The notes under the pieces: model-generated
Databases searched by the model: none
Seen by the model: only the letters and a program-made list of their open reading frames with translations
Told to the model about the DNA's origin: nothing
DNA from: Cylindrodendrum hubeiense
Lineage: Eukaryota > Ascomycota > Sordariomycetes > Hypocreales > Nectriaceae
Direction: 5' to 3'
Assembly: GCA_014621425.1 (NCBI GenBank)
Contig: JAANBB010000222.1
Location: 1 to 64,000, forward strand
DNA: 64,000 bases
Translations under genes and position numbers: made by a program
In this document: positions 45,854 to 58,283 of the stretch, one piece after another
Position numbering within the stretch: the stretch's first letter is position 1
Layout of the letters: each line of letters opens with the position of its first letter

Positions 45854-46375
45854 TCATCGTCCCGAACCCCGAGCGCTTGCACCAGCCAGGCCCTGTTGCG
45901 CCTCGTACCGGTTATACTCGTCCACCCACACGTCCTTGAGAAACGCCAGATAGCCGACGATCTTGCCGCCGACGACGGCGACGTCCCGGGCGCTCTCGAA
46001 GACGCCGCGGTCCCAGACCCAGGCGGCGACGGCGACGAAGAAGGCCCAGGACGCGATGCGCAGCGTCAGGCGGGTCCACCACAGAAGCAGGCGGCGGATC
46101 CAGTTGAGGACGATGAGGATGGTGGCGAGGACGAGCAGCGAGGCGATGACGCCGACGAGCCCTTGGTTCTCGGCCATGGCGTTGAGCAGGCGCTCGAACA
46201 GCGGCTGCAGGATCGGGTAGGCGGCGTTGAACAGGCGCTGGACCTGGACGATGGCGTTGCGCTTGAGCACCTGGAGGGGCGCGTGCGGATGGAGGAGGTG
46301 GGTGTGGATCGAGTCGACGAGTTCGGCCGGGAGGAAGGCTGAGAGCAGGTGCGTGGTCAGCGAGGGCGAGTCCAT
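45854..46375 (-). CDS. APQ12: APQ12-like nuclear envelope/ER membrane protein
   Basis: A single-exon gene of 173 residues. Two hydrophobic segments are evident (GVIASLLVLATILIVLNWI and a following helix in IASWAFFVAVAAWVW), joined by the conserved short basic/aromatic linker RRLLLWWTRLTLR and ending in WDRGV. This arrangement is that of the Apq12 family, small membrane proteins of the nuclear envelope and ER that affect nuclear pore assembly and lipid balance in yeast. The frame is open far upstream, but that part is Pro/Ser/His-rich and not protein-like, so I start at 46375 just before MDSPSLTTHLL. The family match rests on pattern and length, so it is less certain than its neighbours. Confidence 0.75.
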   Translation of the reverse strand: MDSPSLTTHLLSAFLPAELVDSIHTHLLHPHAPLQVLKRNAIVQVQRLFNAAYPILQPLFERLLNAMAENQGLVGVIASLLVLATILIVLNWIRRLLLWWTRLTLRIASWAFFVAVAAWVWDRGVFESARDVAVVGGKIVGYLAFLKDVWVDEYNRYEAQQGLAGASARGSGR

Positions 46376-47596
46376 GGCTGCGGATGGCTCCTTCTCCCAG
46401 GGCGCGGCAGAGGAGAGAGAGAGTGTGTAAGTGCGTGGGTGCGTGGGTGCGCCGCTTGGAGAGCTCGGTGCGGCGGTGCGGTGATGCGTAGTGCGTGGTG
46501 TTGCGCTGTGGGCAAGCAGAGATAGAAAATGATAGGGAGAACGAGAAAATGGCCAGGTTTGGAGGCGGTCGAGTTGGAGAAAGCTGGGAGAGCGGTGGGG
46601 GAGCGTGCTGTCGCGTGGCGTTTTTTTTTTAAATGGCCGTCGGGGGGGCGCCTTACCCTCGTGAGCTGCGGCCGACTGGGCCCCAGGCCAGGGGGGGTGG
46701 CATCGCGACAGCGCGACGGGGGACAGCAGCATGGCTGGACAAAGGAACGAAAATGTAAAGGGATTGTCAAAGGAGAGCGCCAAACTTACGGGACTCCCGG
46801 AGTTTGTCGCGGAGCCAGTAGTCCGTGACGTCCATAGTGCCGGGCTGGGCTTTTTCCTCAGTGAATGGATGGCCGGATGAATGAATGACAGCTGGTGAGT
46901 GAGTGAGCTGACGGATGTGCCTGCGATCTCGTTAAAAGCGTCGGCAGTCTTGGATATAACAAATATGCGGTGAATTATGTATGGAATATATAAAAACGGG
47001 CTCCTCCCTCGTGAAACAGCTGTACGCGAATACGCATGTGCCTTGTCTGGTTGAAGAGGAAGCTTGCAGTTGTCCCGTGCCAGCTTGCCATGAGAGCTTC
47101 CCCTCATCCTTTTTGTACTCCTCACCCGGCAGACGATCCCTCTCACAGCTCATTAGCGCTCCGTCGAACACGGGAATCATCCATGCTAGTAGCTGCATGC
47201 CTAGGTGTTGACGGGCCGCCTCTCCGAAGACATTTACCCCAACATCTTCATCACTGCGCCGCTACCCAACCGTATGTAGAGTCGCTATAAGCACACGCGT
47301 GTGACAGGCAGGCTCAGGGTGGGTGGTGGGCGCATAATGAATGAAGTCGATGCATAAATATCACAACAGTATACGAAACGGGCCCTGTTTGAAGAAATGC
47401 TCACATGTAGTGATTGATAGAAGGGTATCGAACATGAACTATATCTAACAAGCCAAAAATGGCCAAAATGCAACCTCCAGAGTTTAATCTCAAACCACCG
47501 CCCCCATCGCTGTGTGAATCTAAGCGCCCAACCTGTAGACGCCGTAGCAATCGCTTTTTGTTCTCATAAGACCTCCCAGATAAAGCTTTGCCTCGA
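46376..47596. other. Intergenic region, no gene seen
   Basis: Leader and promoter of the APQ12-like gene and 3' flank of the next gene. It contains a poly-T run near 46621. No supported gene. Confidence 0.5.
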
Positions 47597-50401
47597 TTAC
47601 TCCTCTAGTCCCTCCAGGATCCGCCGTGCCGTCTCAAGTCTCCGTCGGTACATGCGCGACTCGGTGCTCGCCCTGGATACCTCCGTGAGCCCAAGAACAC
47701 ACCGCCCGAGGCTGGAGACGAGCTTTTCAACAAGGACCTGGTCCTCTTTGGGGAGCAATTGCACAGCAGCTGTCTGATCCTCGCCATCGCCGGCCTCCCT
47801 TTCGCAGACACTGGCAGTCTCTTGCATGAGGGATTCAGATATCTGCTTCAGGTCCTGGTCCGGCGAACCTCCGGGAGTCAGCACCCCCCCGTTTAGTTTA
47901 GTCCTGTTCACCAATGGGAAACTTCGGTTGGTTCCCGTTGATTCAAAGGATGAGACAGAAGGTCGATGGGAGGCCACGCTTTCGCTGTGTGTTGGCCGGT
48001 GTACGACTGTCTTCCGTCGGGGATAGCCTTGTTGGAAATCCTCTGATGTACGCTTGGAGCGCGGGAACTCGAAGCCCCCAAATGTAGTCCGTTTCGATGT
48101 TAGGGGGCCATCAGAGTAGTCTGATAAGTCGGGCGTCTCGATGGCGGTTTCTTTAGTATCGTCTTCGAGTGTCGAGCTCCGGCTCGTGCGTCCCTCGGTG
48201 GCAGTGGCAAACGAGTTGACCGATGATACGGTATCGATGCTGGGTCTCCGCGGTCGATTTGACACAGGGCCTCTCGTCGTCTCGACCGAGTCTTCCGAGC
48301 TGACACTTGCCGAGCTGCCCCTCCGCCCCAACCGCTGTTGGCTGAGCGTGCCCATCGCTGAGTGGAGGAAGAAATGCTCGTAGTCGAAGGCATCCTCACG
48401 ATCCTCGTGGGATACCGGGTTTTGAATGGTGTCGTGGTATAGGGACTCACCGCTTTCGCTTTCATAATCGCTGAAATCCCCATCTTGTTCTCCCTCCTCG
48501 GTGACTTCGTCAACGACCTCTGGCTCATCTTGTCCCTCCTCTTCTGATCTCTCCTCTTCCACCTCCCAATCAACTTCTGCAATAGGCTGAGCGTCTTCCT
48601 CGACCGGTTGCTCCATTTCCGCGGCCTGTTCAGCCAGCTTCAACTCCTGCTCCTCCACCACCTCCTTCACCTCTTGCACATTCTCCACCTCCTGCACATT
48701 CTCCACCTCTTGCTCATCTTTCACCTCTTGCTCATCTTTCACCTCCTGCTCCTCTCTCACTTCCCTCCTCTCCCCCTTTTCGGTCTCTTCCGACTTGGGT
48801 GTACTAGTCCCGTTCATCGCTTCTCTGTCGACGAGATGTTGGGGGACATCGTCATATATGATGCTTGTCGCCTCCTCATTTTCGGCCGCTGCCTCAGCTG
48901 CCGCTATCTCCTCATAATTTGGCACAGGTTTCTCAGCTCCAAAATCGGCCGGCGCCAAGCCTGCATTCCAAGGAGCCTGCCAGGCCACCGGTTCCGGCTC
49001 AGGGCTTTTCACGGCCCCCTTTTCTACGAATCCCTGGTCCCATCTCGAGTGTGTAAAGGGGCTCGGCGTCCTCAAGCTTTGCAAACTGCGACGTTTCATA
49101 CTATCGGCACGCGCCTGCTCCTTCAGACTAGAAATCTTTCCCTTGAGGTCCATCATTTGACCTTTGAGGTCGCGCATTTGCGCTACCGAGGCAGATCGAG
49201 TAATTTCTTTATCGGTGGCGTATCCAAATGTTGGACTGCGCAAGTTGCCATAGTAGTTGTCGTCGGCGTTCTCGTAATCCTCGTCTTCGCTCAAAGGCTC
49301 GAGGCCTGTATCTAGGGGGTAATGCGGTGGTCTGTGGCCACCTCCCAGAGCATCGGCGCTCCTCGACGAGGTCAACGGTTGGCGATAACCTCCCGCAGCG
49401 CCCAGCGCGCTGGCGGATCGCGCTGGGTATCCGGTGGGGCCGTTTTGAAAGGTCGTCTCGCTCGACATTCTCGAGTGGCCTGCAGATATCGGGGCAGTGG
49501 ACTCACGCAGTGATGTAGAAGGGCGCGCAATGGGTGGTGACGGGGTTGATCCATCGGATATAGGCGTGTAGTATAGTGAGCTCCTTGCTCTCGAAAGGTT
49601 CCCCTCCATAGTCTGCGATATCATAAGCACAAGAAAGCGACGGAAGATCTAACCATGACTTACCGTTAATCTTTTCTTCGCGTTGGCGAGGATTTGCTCG
49701 GCCCTGTCGCTAATGGAACCGGTAGAAAATCGATCGCCACCCGATACCTGTCTCACCGGCCTCTTCACAACCACAGGTTCCTGCATGGGCGTTCCCTCCA
49801 CGTACGAGGAGGCCATGCTCTCCTCATCGTCGCCCTGAAAGTTGATGTCGTCGACGCTTACCGCATCATCGAAATCGGCAAACGGGGCATTTCGGTCTTG
49901 GGTTGTAACAGTGCTCGTGGATTCGATTGAGGACCTCCTCTCGCGTGACGCAATCTGCGCTTTTGATTTGATTTGCGGCAACCCTATGGTGGGCGAAGAT
50001 CGTAGAACAACATCGTCGTCGCTCAGAACTGACAGGTGCGAGGAACCGCGTCGGGGTCCTCTCCCAACAACGCTCTCGACTTCTGTGACCTCGCCAATAT
50101 CGGATAGCATGGTACCATTTCCGTAGATAATCGGGGTCAAGGGAGTCAAGGGACCGGCGACGAAGGAATTTTGCGGCGGTGGCAGGTGGAATTGCATGTC
50201 CCCAATCTGGGCGTTGTTCCACATCATGATGGGCGATTGAGAGCGATCACCGGGTGAGTCGGGGAAGTCATAGTCGGGTAGAATCATATCGGGGTTCGTC
50301 AAGGTTGGTGATCCAGCCATGGGCCGGTAGGTCATCGAGGTCGGCGTCACGGCACCCTGCCGAGAGTCGCCGCCGTGGGCAGTAAAGGTATGCGTTGCCA
50401 T
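47597..50401 (-). CDS. Large disordered/coiled-coil protein, unknown function
   Basis: Exons 50401-49664 and 49612-47597 (minus strand) encode 917 residues. The first 245 residues are Ser/Pro/Thr-rich with repeated acidic-serine clusters. Exon 2 opens with TMEGNLSRARSSLYYTP and has a coiled-coil segment containing a duplicated MRDLKGQMMDLKGKISSLKEQ. At about residues 520-570 is a tandem low-complexity array of EVKDEQ and EVENVQ units. An acidic region and a further conserved-looking block (DAFDYEHFFLHSAMGTLSQQRLG, SVETTRGPVSNRPRRPS) follow, and the C-terminus is helical (KEDQVLVEKLVSSLGRCVLGLTEVS, YRRRLETARRILEGLEE). The helical C-terminus and ordered DYEHFFLHS block suggest a scaffold protein. 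I do not recognise the family and give no function. Confidence 0.85.
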
Positions 50402-53400
50402 TGTCGCGCTGGAATGCTGCTAAACTAGTAGATGCTCGAGATCGGAAAGGTTGCCGGGTTGCAGCCGCCAGGATGGTTGCGCTTCGGGTCTCGAATGTGT
50501 CGAGGGGATGTGTCGAGTCGCGACGCCAGGCGAGGATGTCGGGAATCGTCCAACTCGGTGCGCACACGGGATGAACTTGCAGATGAACTTTTTTCTGTCG
50601 GCAGCTGGCCGGTCAATGATTCGATGGCATGGGGCAGATGTCTTGGGTGAGGCCGTATCGTTAGTCGACAGATCAGAGTGTGGCGCAAAAAGTAAGTGTG
50701 GTGGGAGGGACTCGGGATGAGCGAAGGCGGAACGGGTCGAAGGTAAGTGAGAGACAAGACCAGACGAGCCAATACAGGGCGAGACCAGACGAGACAACAC
50801 AGGCGCGAGGAGGCGAGGTCGGGGGCCAGCGACAACCTCGTACACCGAGCGAATGTAGTGAAGCAGTCAAGAGCCGATGACCAAGTCCAGCATCATCGAG
50901 AATCGGGGTGTTTGGTGGTGTAGGAACAAAGAGCGCGACGGGGTACAGGGCACAGTAACAGCCAAGGTGGGACGCAAAGTCAAAGGTGAGAGCAGCGAGA
51001 TTGGACGAAGTTACTGGATACGTACCTCCACCAGCAGAGAGTCCACCAAAGGATGATGCGCGCGCCAAGGGCTCTTGGTGTGCGCTCTAACCCGCGCTCA
51101 GTCCCCAAGCTCAGAACCCGGCCGAGAAGAGTCTAGGCAAGAATCGCACCAAGAACTTTCGACGGCGCGGGTCAGGGGCTTGTGGAACCAGACGAGTGGC
51201 CGACGACCAAAACGTCAAACAACGGACCCGACAGCTTAGGAATGGGGGGGCGGACGGAAGGACGCCGCGGACGGTAGGCCCCAGGGGACTGCCACGGCCG
51301 CAAGGACGGATTCGGGAGGGAAACAGGTAGCCCGGTCGTTGGGTCGCGTGTCGTCCGGTAGGCCTGGCTCTCTTGTGCGAGGACGTCTGGTTAAAAACAC
51401 GGCGGCTCGGCTGGAGGCTGGCGGAACGGGGGCTGTTTTGACGGCGGCTGGTGATAGTGGTGGTGTGGTTTTTGTTGAAGTCTGGAAGTGTTGACGTGCA
51501 TCCGCGGCTGATACTTTTTTTCGGCAGGGTAGCTCTGGTACCTGAAAGATGGCAGGAGACAGGAGGCAGGAGGCAGGTCTCTGTGCAATTAATACGAGCT
51601 TGGAGCCACTGGGGACAGCTCAACGCAAACGCAACGCAACGCACCGTGAGCCTTGCCCTGCGTCTGGCGTTGCTCTGCTGTCCCTTTCCCTGGTCTGTAC
51701 TCCCTACTCCATCAATCCTGCGCTCTGTATCATCCATTATCTCTGTGTCATGAGTGGCAGCGCGCTGGCCTGGCCGTTCCAATTGGCGCAAGCGGCATGA
51801 CGGAGAGTTGCAGCAGGTAATTTCCATCCCACAACGGACAAGGATCACGCACGAGAAACGGGAAAAGGGGCCACCCCATCAGTTCACGTCTCGGCGGGTT
51901 CACCGCCCATGGGTCCGGACGAAACATGGCACCCTCAGTGTGGTCAGCAATCAGCATTGGGGGTTTCGAGCCACTGGCCAGCCCAGGGCGAAGTCCCGGA
52001 GCCAGGTCCTCTTCCGACGCAAAAGCACGGTGCTGGGATGCATCCCTACCTTGCCGGAGGTTTGTCCCTACCTAGGCCTAGGTATTCTAGCGTCCGTCTA
52101 CTACACAGGACTACCTACAGCATCCCTACATAGTCGCTTCTAGAGGATGGATGGCCAAGGTCATGTCAGGATGTCAGGATGCCGTTGAGGTGCTGTAAGG
52201 TGCTGTAAATGCCACGCTGTAATATGGGAGACCCCCCGCCAACACCGACCCATCTATCCCCGCTGATGAACTTGGCTAGTCCCTGGCTGCATGAATGTCC
52301 TGCACGATCACGAAGCTTCTCAGCTCCGAACGCACGTGCCAGCCAGATTATTGGCATGACCTGTCCAACCTCAACCAGCCGCAACTGCATTGCAACCGCA
52401 GCTGCATCTCTTTGATTGCAAGTTTCTTTGCTTTTAAATGGTTATTCTGCAGCATGCATGACCACTTACCAACTTGTGCTTGGCTCAATCAACCGCTTGT
52501 GGATACTCGTCTCCGTTTCCTTTCTTCTGCAGTGGTCTAGCCCGGCTGTCAAGAACCACCTGTGCTGAAAACTAACGACAACAATGCGACTTCTTGACGG
52601 TGATTGGCCTAACTAGCTCACAGCTTGCGCGACACCTTTGCCACTTTGCTCAGCGTAGTGCTGGAGGCATGTCCTGGCAGCCCAAGATCGATTAGCCCTG
52701 ATGCCTAATCTCAGATCGTCTATTTCGTACAACGTCATTTTCTTTGCGATAAAAATAGAGAGTTTAAAATTGGAATTGAGGTTGCAAAGTGGTAGCCGGT
52801 ATATCTAAGGGAAGACATGTAATAAATGATGCGGGGGATTTCCACCAATCGCTGTGCAGATACAAAGTATATGTCTGCATTTTATTTGAATTCCAACGAA
52901 GTCCTCTGCAGACACGGTGGCGATGGCTTTATCTGTACACAATTGATGTTGCTGTTGAAAATTGAGTATCCCAACCCTATACTAGGTAGACGAGGCTCAG
53001 AGAAAAACAGGGGTTCACATGGAAGAGGACTCAGACTAGAAAACGTGAACGGCCCAGCTCAACCCCTCCACTGGGGGTCCATGCCCCTCATACCTGCTAC
53101 GGCTTAGCGCATCGAACTTGTCAGTCGGAAGACACAACCGACCCGGCTTTCACTGACTAGGAGCCACTGTTTGACAGTTCTTCACCCACGTTGATGGAGT
53201 CGCACTGCAAAGACGTGATTTCCACTAGAACGTGATCGCAATTGAAGAAATGCCGTCGATCAATTTATTATGTGGCTGAGATGGACTCTTCCCAAAGAGA
53301 CCAAGAGGGATACACACTGGCGAATGAGCACGCTACGTGTAATAAAGGCACAGAAGAGACACAGAAACCACAGGTGGCTGTCGCCGAGTGGCGCAAAAGG

Positions 53401-54081
53401 GAAATAGAGCACAGCGAGTGAAGACACCGAAGAGTTTTCATATTCCCGATTTCCGTGCTTCTCAATGCCACGGGGATTAGGAATCAGGGAATAAAGGTCT
53501 CAACTGGTCTCGAATGCCACCGGCTGGATTTTGGGTTTCGCTAGCCTGCGAATTCTCACTGCCGAGACCGGTTGGAAGTTGCAGAACCACCGGCATCGGC
53601 GACGGTTGTGTTGGTCAGGATCTGACGGGAGAGTTGACCAGAACCAATCTTCGCCGATTTCCGTCTGACGAGGGTTGCACAGTGACTGCCTCCGCGGCGC
53701 ATCGAGGCTACGCTCGAATGCAACTCCAGTGGCCGACAATGGAACCAGACATGCTCGGGGCGATGAACGTTGAGCCAGACCACAGTCGAGATGCCCTAAC
53801 GACGCCGCATGGAATGGCATCCCGCGTGACCGAGAAGACGCGGCCACCACGCCGCCCGTCCGTCCGAGGGGATGGAACTCTTCTCCGAACCAAAAACAAA
53901 ACCGAGTCGAGCGATTGCATGTGGGTGGCGCCTCTCGTGCTTTAATCATCGTTCCATGGCCCGCCGCATGATCCAGGAACTTGAACGTCGACGTTGGCCT
54001 TATCAACCCCCACGGCGCAACCCTACGCCTTAGCTCCGGCTACCGCCAACTATATAGGGCCGGCGTCCAGCTACAGTCTGC

Positions 54082-54089
54082 TCCGCGGA
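54082..54089. promoter_or_regulatory. NIT4/NirA-type palindrome 1
   Basis: TCCGCGGA, within CTCCGCGGAG. This is the symmetrical octamer bound by Neurospora NIT4, and it also fits the Aspergillus NirA consensus CTCCGHGG. It lies about 1.06 kb before the nitrate transporter start. Confidence 0.6.
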
Positions 54090-54173
54090 GATTCTCTTTT
54101 CGACCCTTCGAAACACCACAACCCTTATCTCTAAACTACCCTTGGCGCGCCCGCGACCTCGACCTTGTCCTCT

Positions 54174-54181
54174 TCCGCGGA
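54174..54181. promoter_or_regulatory. NIT4/NirA-type palindrome 2
   Basis: A second TCCGCGGA, 92 bases after the first. Two copies in one promoter support pathway-specific nitrate induction. Confidence 0.6.
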
Positions 54182-54881
54182 GGCGCTTCAGCCTCGCCCT
54201 TGGGCCTTTATCGCCCGCTGCACCAAAAACCAATGCCCAATGGCAGTATGGCAGTTTGACCTGGCACTTCCGGCTTATTACTGGTAGGCAGCTTGAGCCG
54301 CACTAAGTGGTGTTGGCTAGGCCTACGCCTCCAGTGCATGGGCGCCTCATCGAGCGCTGAGCGTGTGGCTTCTTATCTTTGCCATTCCTTCTCCAGGGTT
54401 GATACGACCTCATGCATCTCCTGAGACATGGGATGCTCAAAAAAGCTCATCAGAACACATGAAAAAGGAATAAACATCTCCGAAACGACAACCTCCAGCG
54501 AGAGTCGTCGAGTGGGACATATCGTCTCAGTCTTGTCTCAAGAGACTTCCGTTGTCTGCTTGATAGGAAAACAAGAGCGACCCTGAGCAATCTCCATTCA
54601 TCTCCAGAACAAGAGCCTCAAGAGGTCCTCGCGGATTCTGTCGATGCCAAGCACGCCCAGCTGCTAAATCAAGGACCTTTCCCTTCGAGGAGGCTGTCGT
54701 CGCCAGCCACGGAGGCTCTGTCACTTCCTAAGGACCGCGGCCCGCCCTACCCCCCGTCGCCGCTCCCGTGCTTATCGGATCAGCACGGGAAGAAGACAAG
54801 CTTGTCGATTTGAACATCTCCGCCCTCCGGAGCAGCGTGCATCTCCACCGCGCCGCCTCTCCACTCAGACTCACAGCATAG

Positions 54882-54898
54882 ATAACCTCTCCTTATCG
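54882..54898. promoter_or_regulatory. Paired GATA sites (AreA/NIT2 type)
   Basis: GATAA at 54882-54886 and its inverse TTATC at 54894-54898, 7 bases apart. Two close GATA elements are the usual binding arrangement of the nitrogen regulator AreA/NIT2. Another TTATC is at 54772. Confidence 0.55.
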
Positions 54899-54996
54899 AG
54901 TTAGCCTGTGTGCAACGTGTTTTGAGATCCGGAGATGCTGATCTCTAAACTCACTGTCATTGAAATCGACCGCTGAAGAATATACTGTGTTTGTTG

Positions 54997-55003
54997 TATA
55001 TAT
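54997..55003 (+). promoter_or_regulatory. TATA-like element of the nitrate transporter
   Basis: TATATAT about 150 bases upstream of the start codon, a plausible core-promoter element. Confidence 0.4.
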
Positions 55004-55153
55004 GAGGTAGCCCTCACCCTCCAAGGAAGCAGTTACATCAACAATCTACGAGAAGACTCAAACAGAACCGGCAGCTTCTCTCCACATCCCTATCCAGCAC
55101 AATTGGCATAAAACCGACCCATAAGTGTATTCAGCAACATAAACATCCTCAAG

Positions 55154-56745
55154 ATGGGTTTTCAAATCACCCAATTGTGGAAGGCCCCTGAGGTCAACCC
55201 TATCAACAGGAAGGCCAGGAGCATCCCGATGCTCAACCCGATCGATCTTCATGGACGAGTCTTCCTATTCTCCTGGTTGGGTTTCATGCTCTCTTTCTGG
55301 GCATGGTAAGTAGTGATCCAGACTTATGTCGATTTAGCTGACCCCAGTGAAGGTACACCTTTCCCCCCTTGTTGACCGTCACCATCAAGGAAGACCTCCA
55401 CTTGACGCCGGCCCAAATAGCAAACTCGAACATCGTTTCCCTCACCGCGACGCTTTTCCTCCGTTTCTTGACCGGACCTCTCTGCGATATGTACGGCCCC
55501 CGAAGAGTCTACGCCTGTCTCATCCTCCTTGGATGCCTACCCATCGGTCTTGCTCCCCTGGTCAAGAATGCCAGCGGTCTTTACGCCTCGCGCTTCTTCA
55601 TCGGAGTTCTGGGAGCTACATTCGTCCCCTGCCAGGTCTGGTGCACCGGCTTTTTCGACAAGAACATTGTGGGCACAGCGAATGCCCTCGCTGGAGGTTG
55701 GGGCAACGCTGGCGGAGGTATCACATACTTCATCATGCCGGCCGTTTTCGATTCATTGGTTGCCCACCAGGGAATGACCCCCTCCAAGGCATGGCGAGTC
55801 ACCTTTATCGTGCCGCTCATCTGCTTGCTTGTTTGCGGTGTCAGCATGCTCCTTCTGTGCCCCGATACCCCCATGGGAGAGTGGAAGGACCAGGCCCAGC
55901 AGATCCGCATGAACATGGAGGCACACGGTCTCAGCGACTCGGATGGAATCCCCGGTGGTGCTCGTACCCCTGAGCGCGCTACCTCGGACGAGGAGAACGT
56001 CACCGGGTCTGAGAAGGATGTCAAGGTCGACGACAACGAGCATGCGATCTCGCGCGGAGAAGCCCTCGAGATTGCTCGTGGCGAGGTTGTTGTCAAGCCC
56101 AGCTGGAAGGAGGCGCTGCCTGTCGTCTACTCGCCGCAGACCATCTTCCATGTCGCCACCTACGCATGCTCGTTCGGCGGCGAACTCGCCATCAACGCTA
56201 TCCTGAGCTCCTACTTCAAGAAGAACTTCCCCCACCTCGACCAGACCAAGGCAAGCAACTATGCCGCCATCTTCGGCTTCCTCAACTTTGTGAACCGGCC
56301 ACTGGGCGGTGTCGTCGCGGACATCCTGTACAACCGATTCGGACGCAACCTCTGGCTCAAGAAGGGCTGGATCACGGCCTGCGGTATCCTGACTGGCGCG
56401 CTGCTCATCGTCATCGGCCAGGTCAACCCCTCCGAGGCCAACGGCAGCAACATCGGCACCCTCGTCGGACTCATTGTGCTCATGGCCATCTTCCACGAGG
56501 CCGGTAACGGCGCAAACTTTGCCCTCGTCCCGCACGTCCATCCCTTCGCCAACGGAATCTTGTCAGGCCTGACGGGTGGCGGCGGCAATCTCGGCGGCAT
56601 CATCTTCGCCATCATCTTCCGGTTCATGAACCAGGGCAAGGACTTTGCCATGGGCTTCTGGGTCATTGGTGTCATCCACATCGCCGTGAATCTCGCCGTG
56701 TGCTGGATCCCACCCCTGCCCCGGGGCCAGGTCGGCGGACATTAG
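55154..56745 (+). CDS. nrtA: High-affinity nitrate transporter (NrtA/CrnA family)
   Basis: Exons 55154-55305 and 55353-56745 encode 514 residues (A. nidulans NrtA is 507). It is a major-facilitator protein of the nitrate/nitrite porter group and would import nitrate with protons at the plasma membrane. Two nitrate signatures are present, one in each half: GNAGGG at 168-173 and GGGGNLGG at 459-466. Other landmarks are [17 protein letters not shown] after helix 2 and a long hydrophilic loop between helices 6 and 7 (from MGEWKDQAQ to [10 protein letters not shown]), typical of fungal members. The intron splits the Trp51 codon and has a good branch point. No nitrate or nitrite reductase gene is in the window. 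The promoter sites upstream agree with nitrate induction and nitrogen repression. Confidence 0.96.
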
Positions 56746-58283
56746 AGTCACAGAGGAGCTGCACGGAATGGAGAGGGAGTTACAAGTGATTGGACCTGTG
56801 ATGTTTGGTAGCAAAGTCGTCATGTTTGGCAGGCGTATGCAAAGGAGATCCGGGAAAACGGTCTAAGGGTTAGGCCGGGATGGACGGAGTATTGGTATTC
56901 GTCTTGGTATTGGTTGGTGTTGGTATTGGTATGGGCAGACGTAGGCCGCGTCTGATGACGCTATTCACAACCTTCAACATGGAACGTGATATCAAACATT
57001 GGCCATTTGTTTACTTTTTCCCGCTCGTGAATACTCTAATTCTCCATTTCTCCGGCTTTCCCCTCCCGTGTTGTCCGTGTTGTGACACACGTCAGCGAAT
57101 GCCGATCATGTCGCGGTGCAAGACAAAAAAAAGAACAAATGGCGTGCAGCGAGACACATCTGCATCCCGGCGATGGGATCTACGCTGTGCCCCCGGCCCA
57201 AAACACCACGCGAATGGCATCCGAAGTGCCGGCAGACTGAGACGCTGCCTCTCTGAGACTCGGCAGCCGGAGGGACCCTCCCCCGCGATGGCGTCGTCGG
57301 TTGCGCCCAAATGTTCGCCGATGGTGGAATCAGAGTTGCGGCACTGTGAACTATACAATATATAGAAAGCTTCAGCTAGGGCGTGGAAGGAACCGAGACT
57401 CAATTCCCATCTTGCGCAGATCCTCCGTCATATTCTGAGCCGCTGACGTATGGGCCTATACGTCTCCTGCATCGCGCTTACAACACACCCTCAGCGCAAC
57501 ATCCCACCAGTGACATTGCATTCCAACGCACGGCGTCCCGCATGACTTGGCAAGGCGATGCGAGCTATCTCATGCGAACACAATGACGAGGCGCAATGCT
57601 GCTACATTCCGGTCTGAGGGGAAGCGAAACACAACAATCATTTTCCCGTTGCGAATTGGTGCGCGTCATGCGCCCGGTTGCCATTGACAAGCAATCTAAA
57701 TATTTTGTCTAAGGCCTAGCCAAGGGGCAGCAGAAATTTCGCAGGCAAGATCGTCATTACGGCCAGGGATAGGGATGCTGGCCTAACGAGCTTGTACAAT
57801 AGGTCCGTCCGTATCTTGCCGACAACTCCGACAGCAAACATAATTCAAGGTGAAACATGTAGATTCAGCTAGTCAAAGCCAATTAAAATTGACATGCATA
57901 GGGAAAAGTCCCTCAATCACGGCCAACACAAGTTGCAAACTTCCATGTCGCATTTTTAAATCTAACACATATTTGGTTACACAGCAATACCGAAAAGTCT
58001 GGGTCAAATGTCTATTAGACGCAGCAGCGGAGGAACACAGGCATGCTACGTCAGGAGGCTTGATCGAGACAAATAACCCAAGGTGGGCTTTTCTGTTTTA
58101 TCCATAATACATTAACAATCCTGAATACCTTTCCTTCCATATCGGAAACCAAAACGTATGTGCGCGAAAAGGCAAAATACCGAGACTGCTTCCCATTCCA
58201 GAAGAAACTAGGAACCCTCTAAATGAGTTCATGCAGTCATGACACCATGTAGAAACCAAAACGAACTAGCCACTTGACTCCGC
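56746..58283. other. Convergent 3' flanks, no gene seen
   Basis: The transporter and the GPI-protein gene converge here. A TTGGTATTGGT repeat lies at about 56893-56930. No coding or RNA gene is supported. Confidence 0.5.

Larger units (their letters stand above)
50402..55153. other. 4.8-kb gene-poor region before the nitrate transporter
   Basis: The first 700 bases are probably leader and promoter of the minus-strand gene. The remainder has several overlapping open frames without protein-like composition. The last 1.1 kb is the nitrate transporter promoter, annotated separately. No repeat or RNA gene was recognised. Confidence 0.5.

Noticed and set aside
46376..47146. A 257-residue N-terminal extension of the APQ12-like protein
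   Set aside because: The stretch is Pro/Ser/His-rich and unlike a protein; the usual family length starts at 46375.
51111..51848. A 245-codon open frame on the minus strand
   Set aside because: Composition is Arg/Pro/Ser-rich as in random GC-rich DNA, with no hydrophobic core or splice context.
53514..53945. A 143-codon open frame
   Set aside because: Several overlapping frames on both strands and no recognisable domain.
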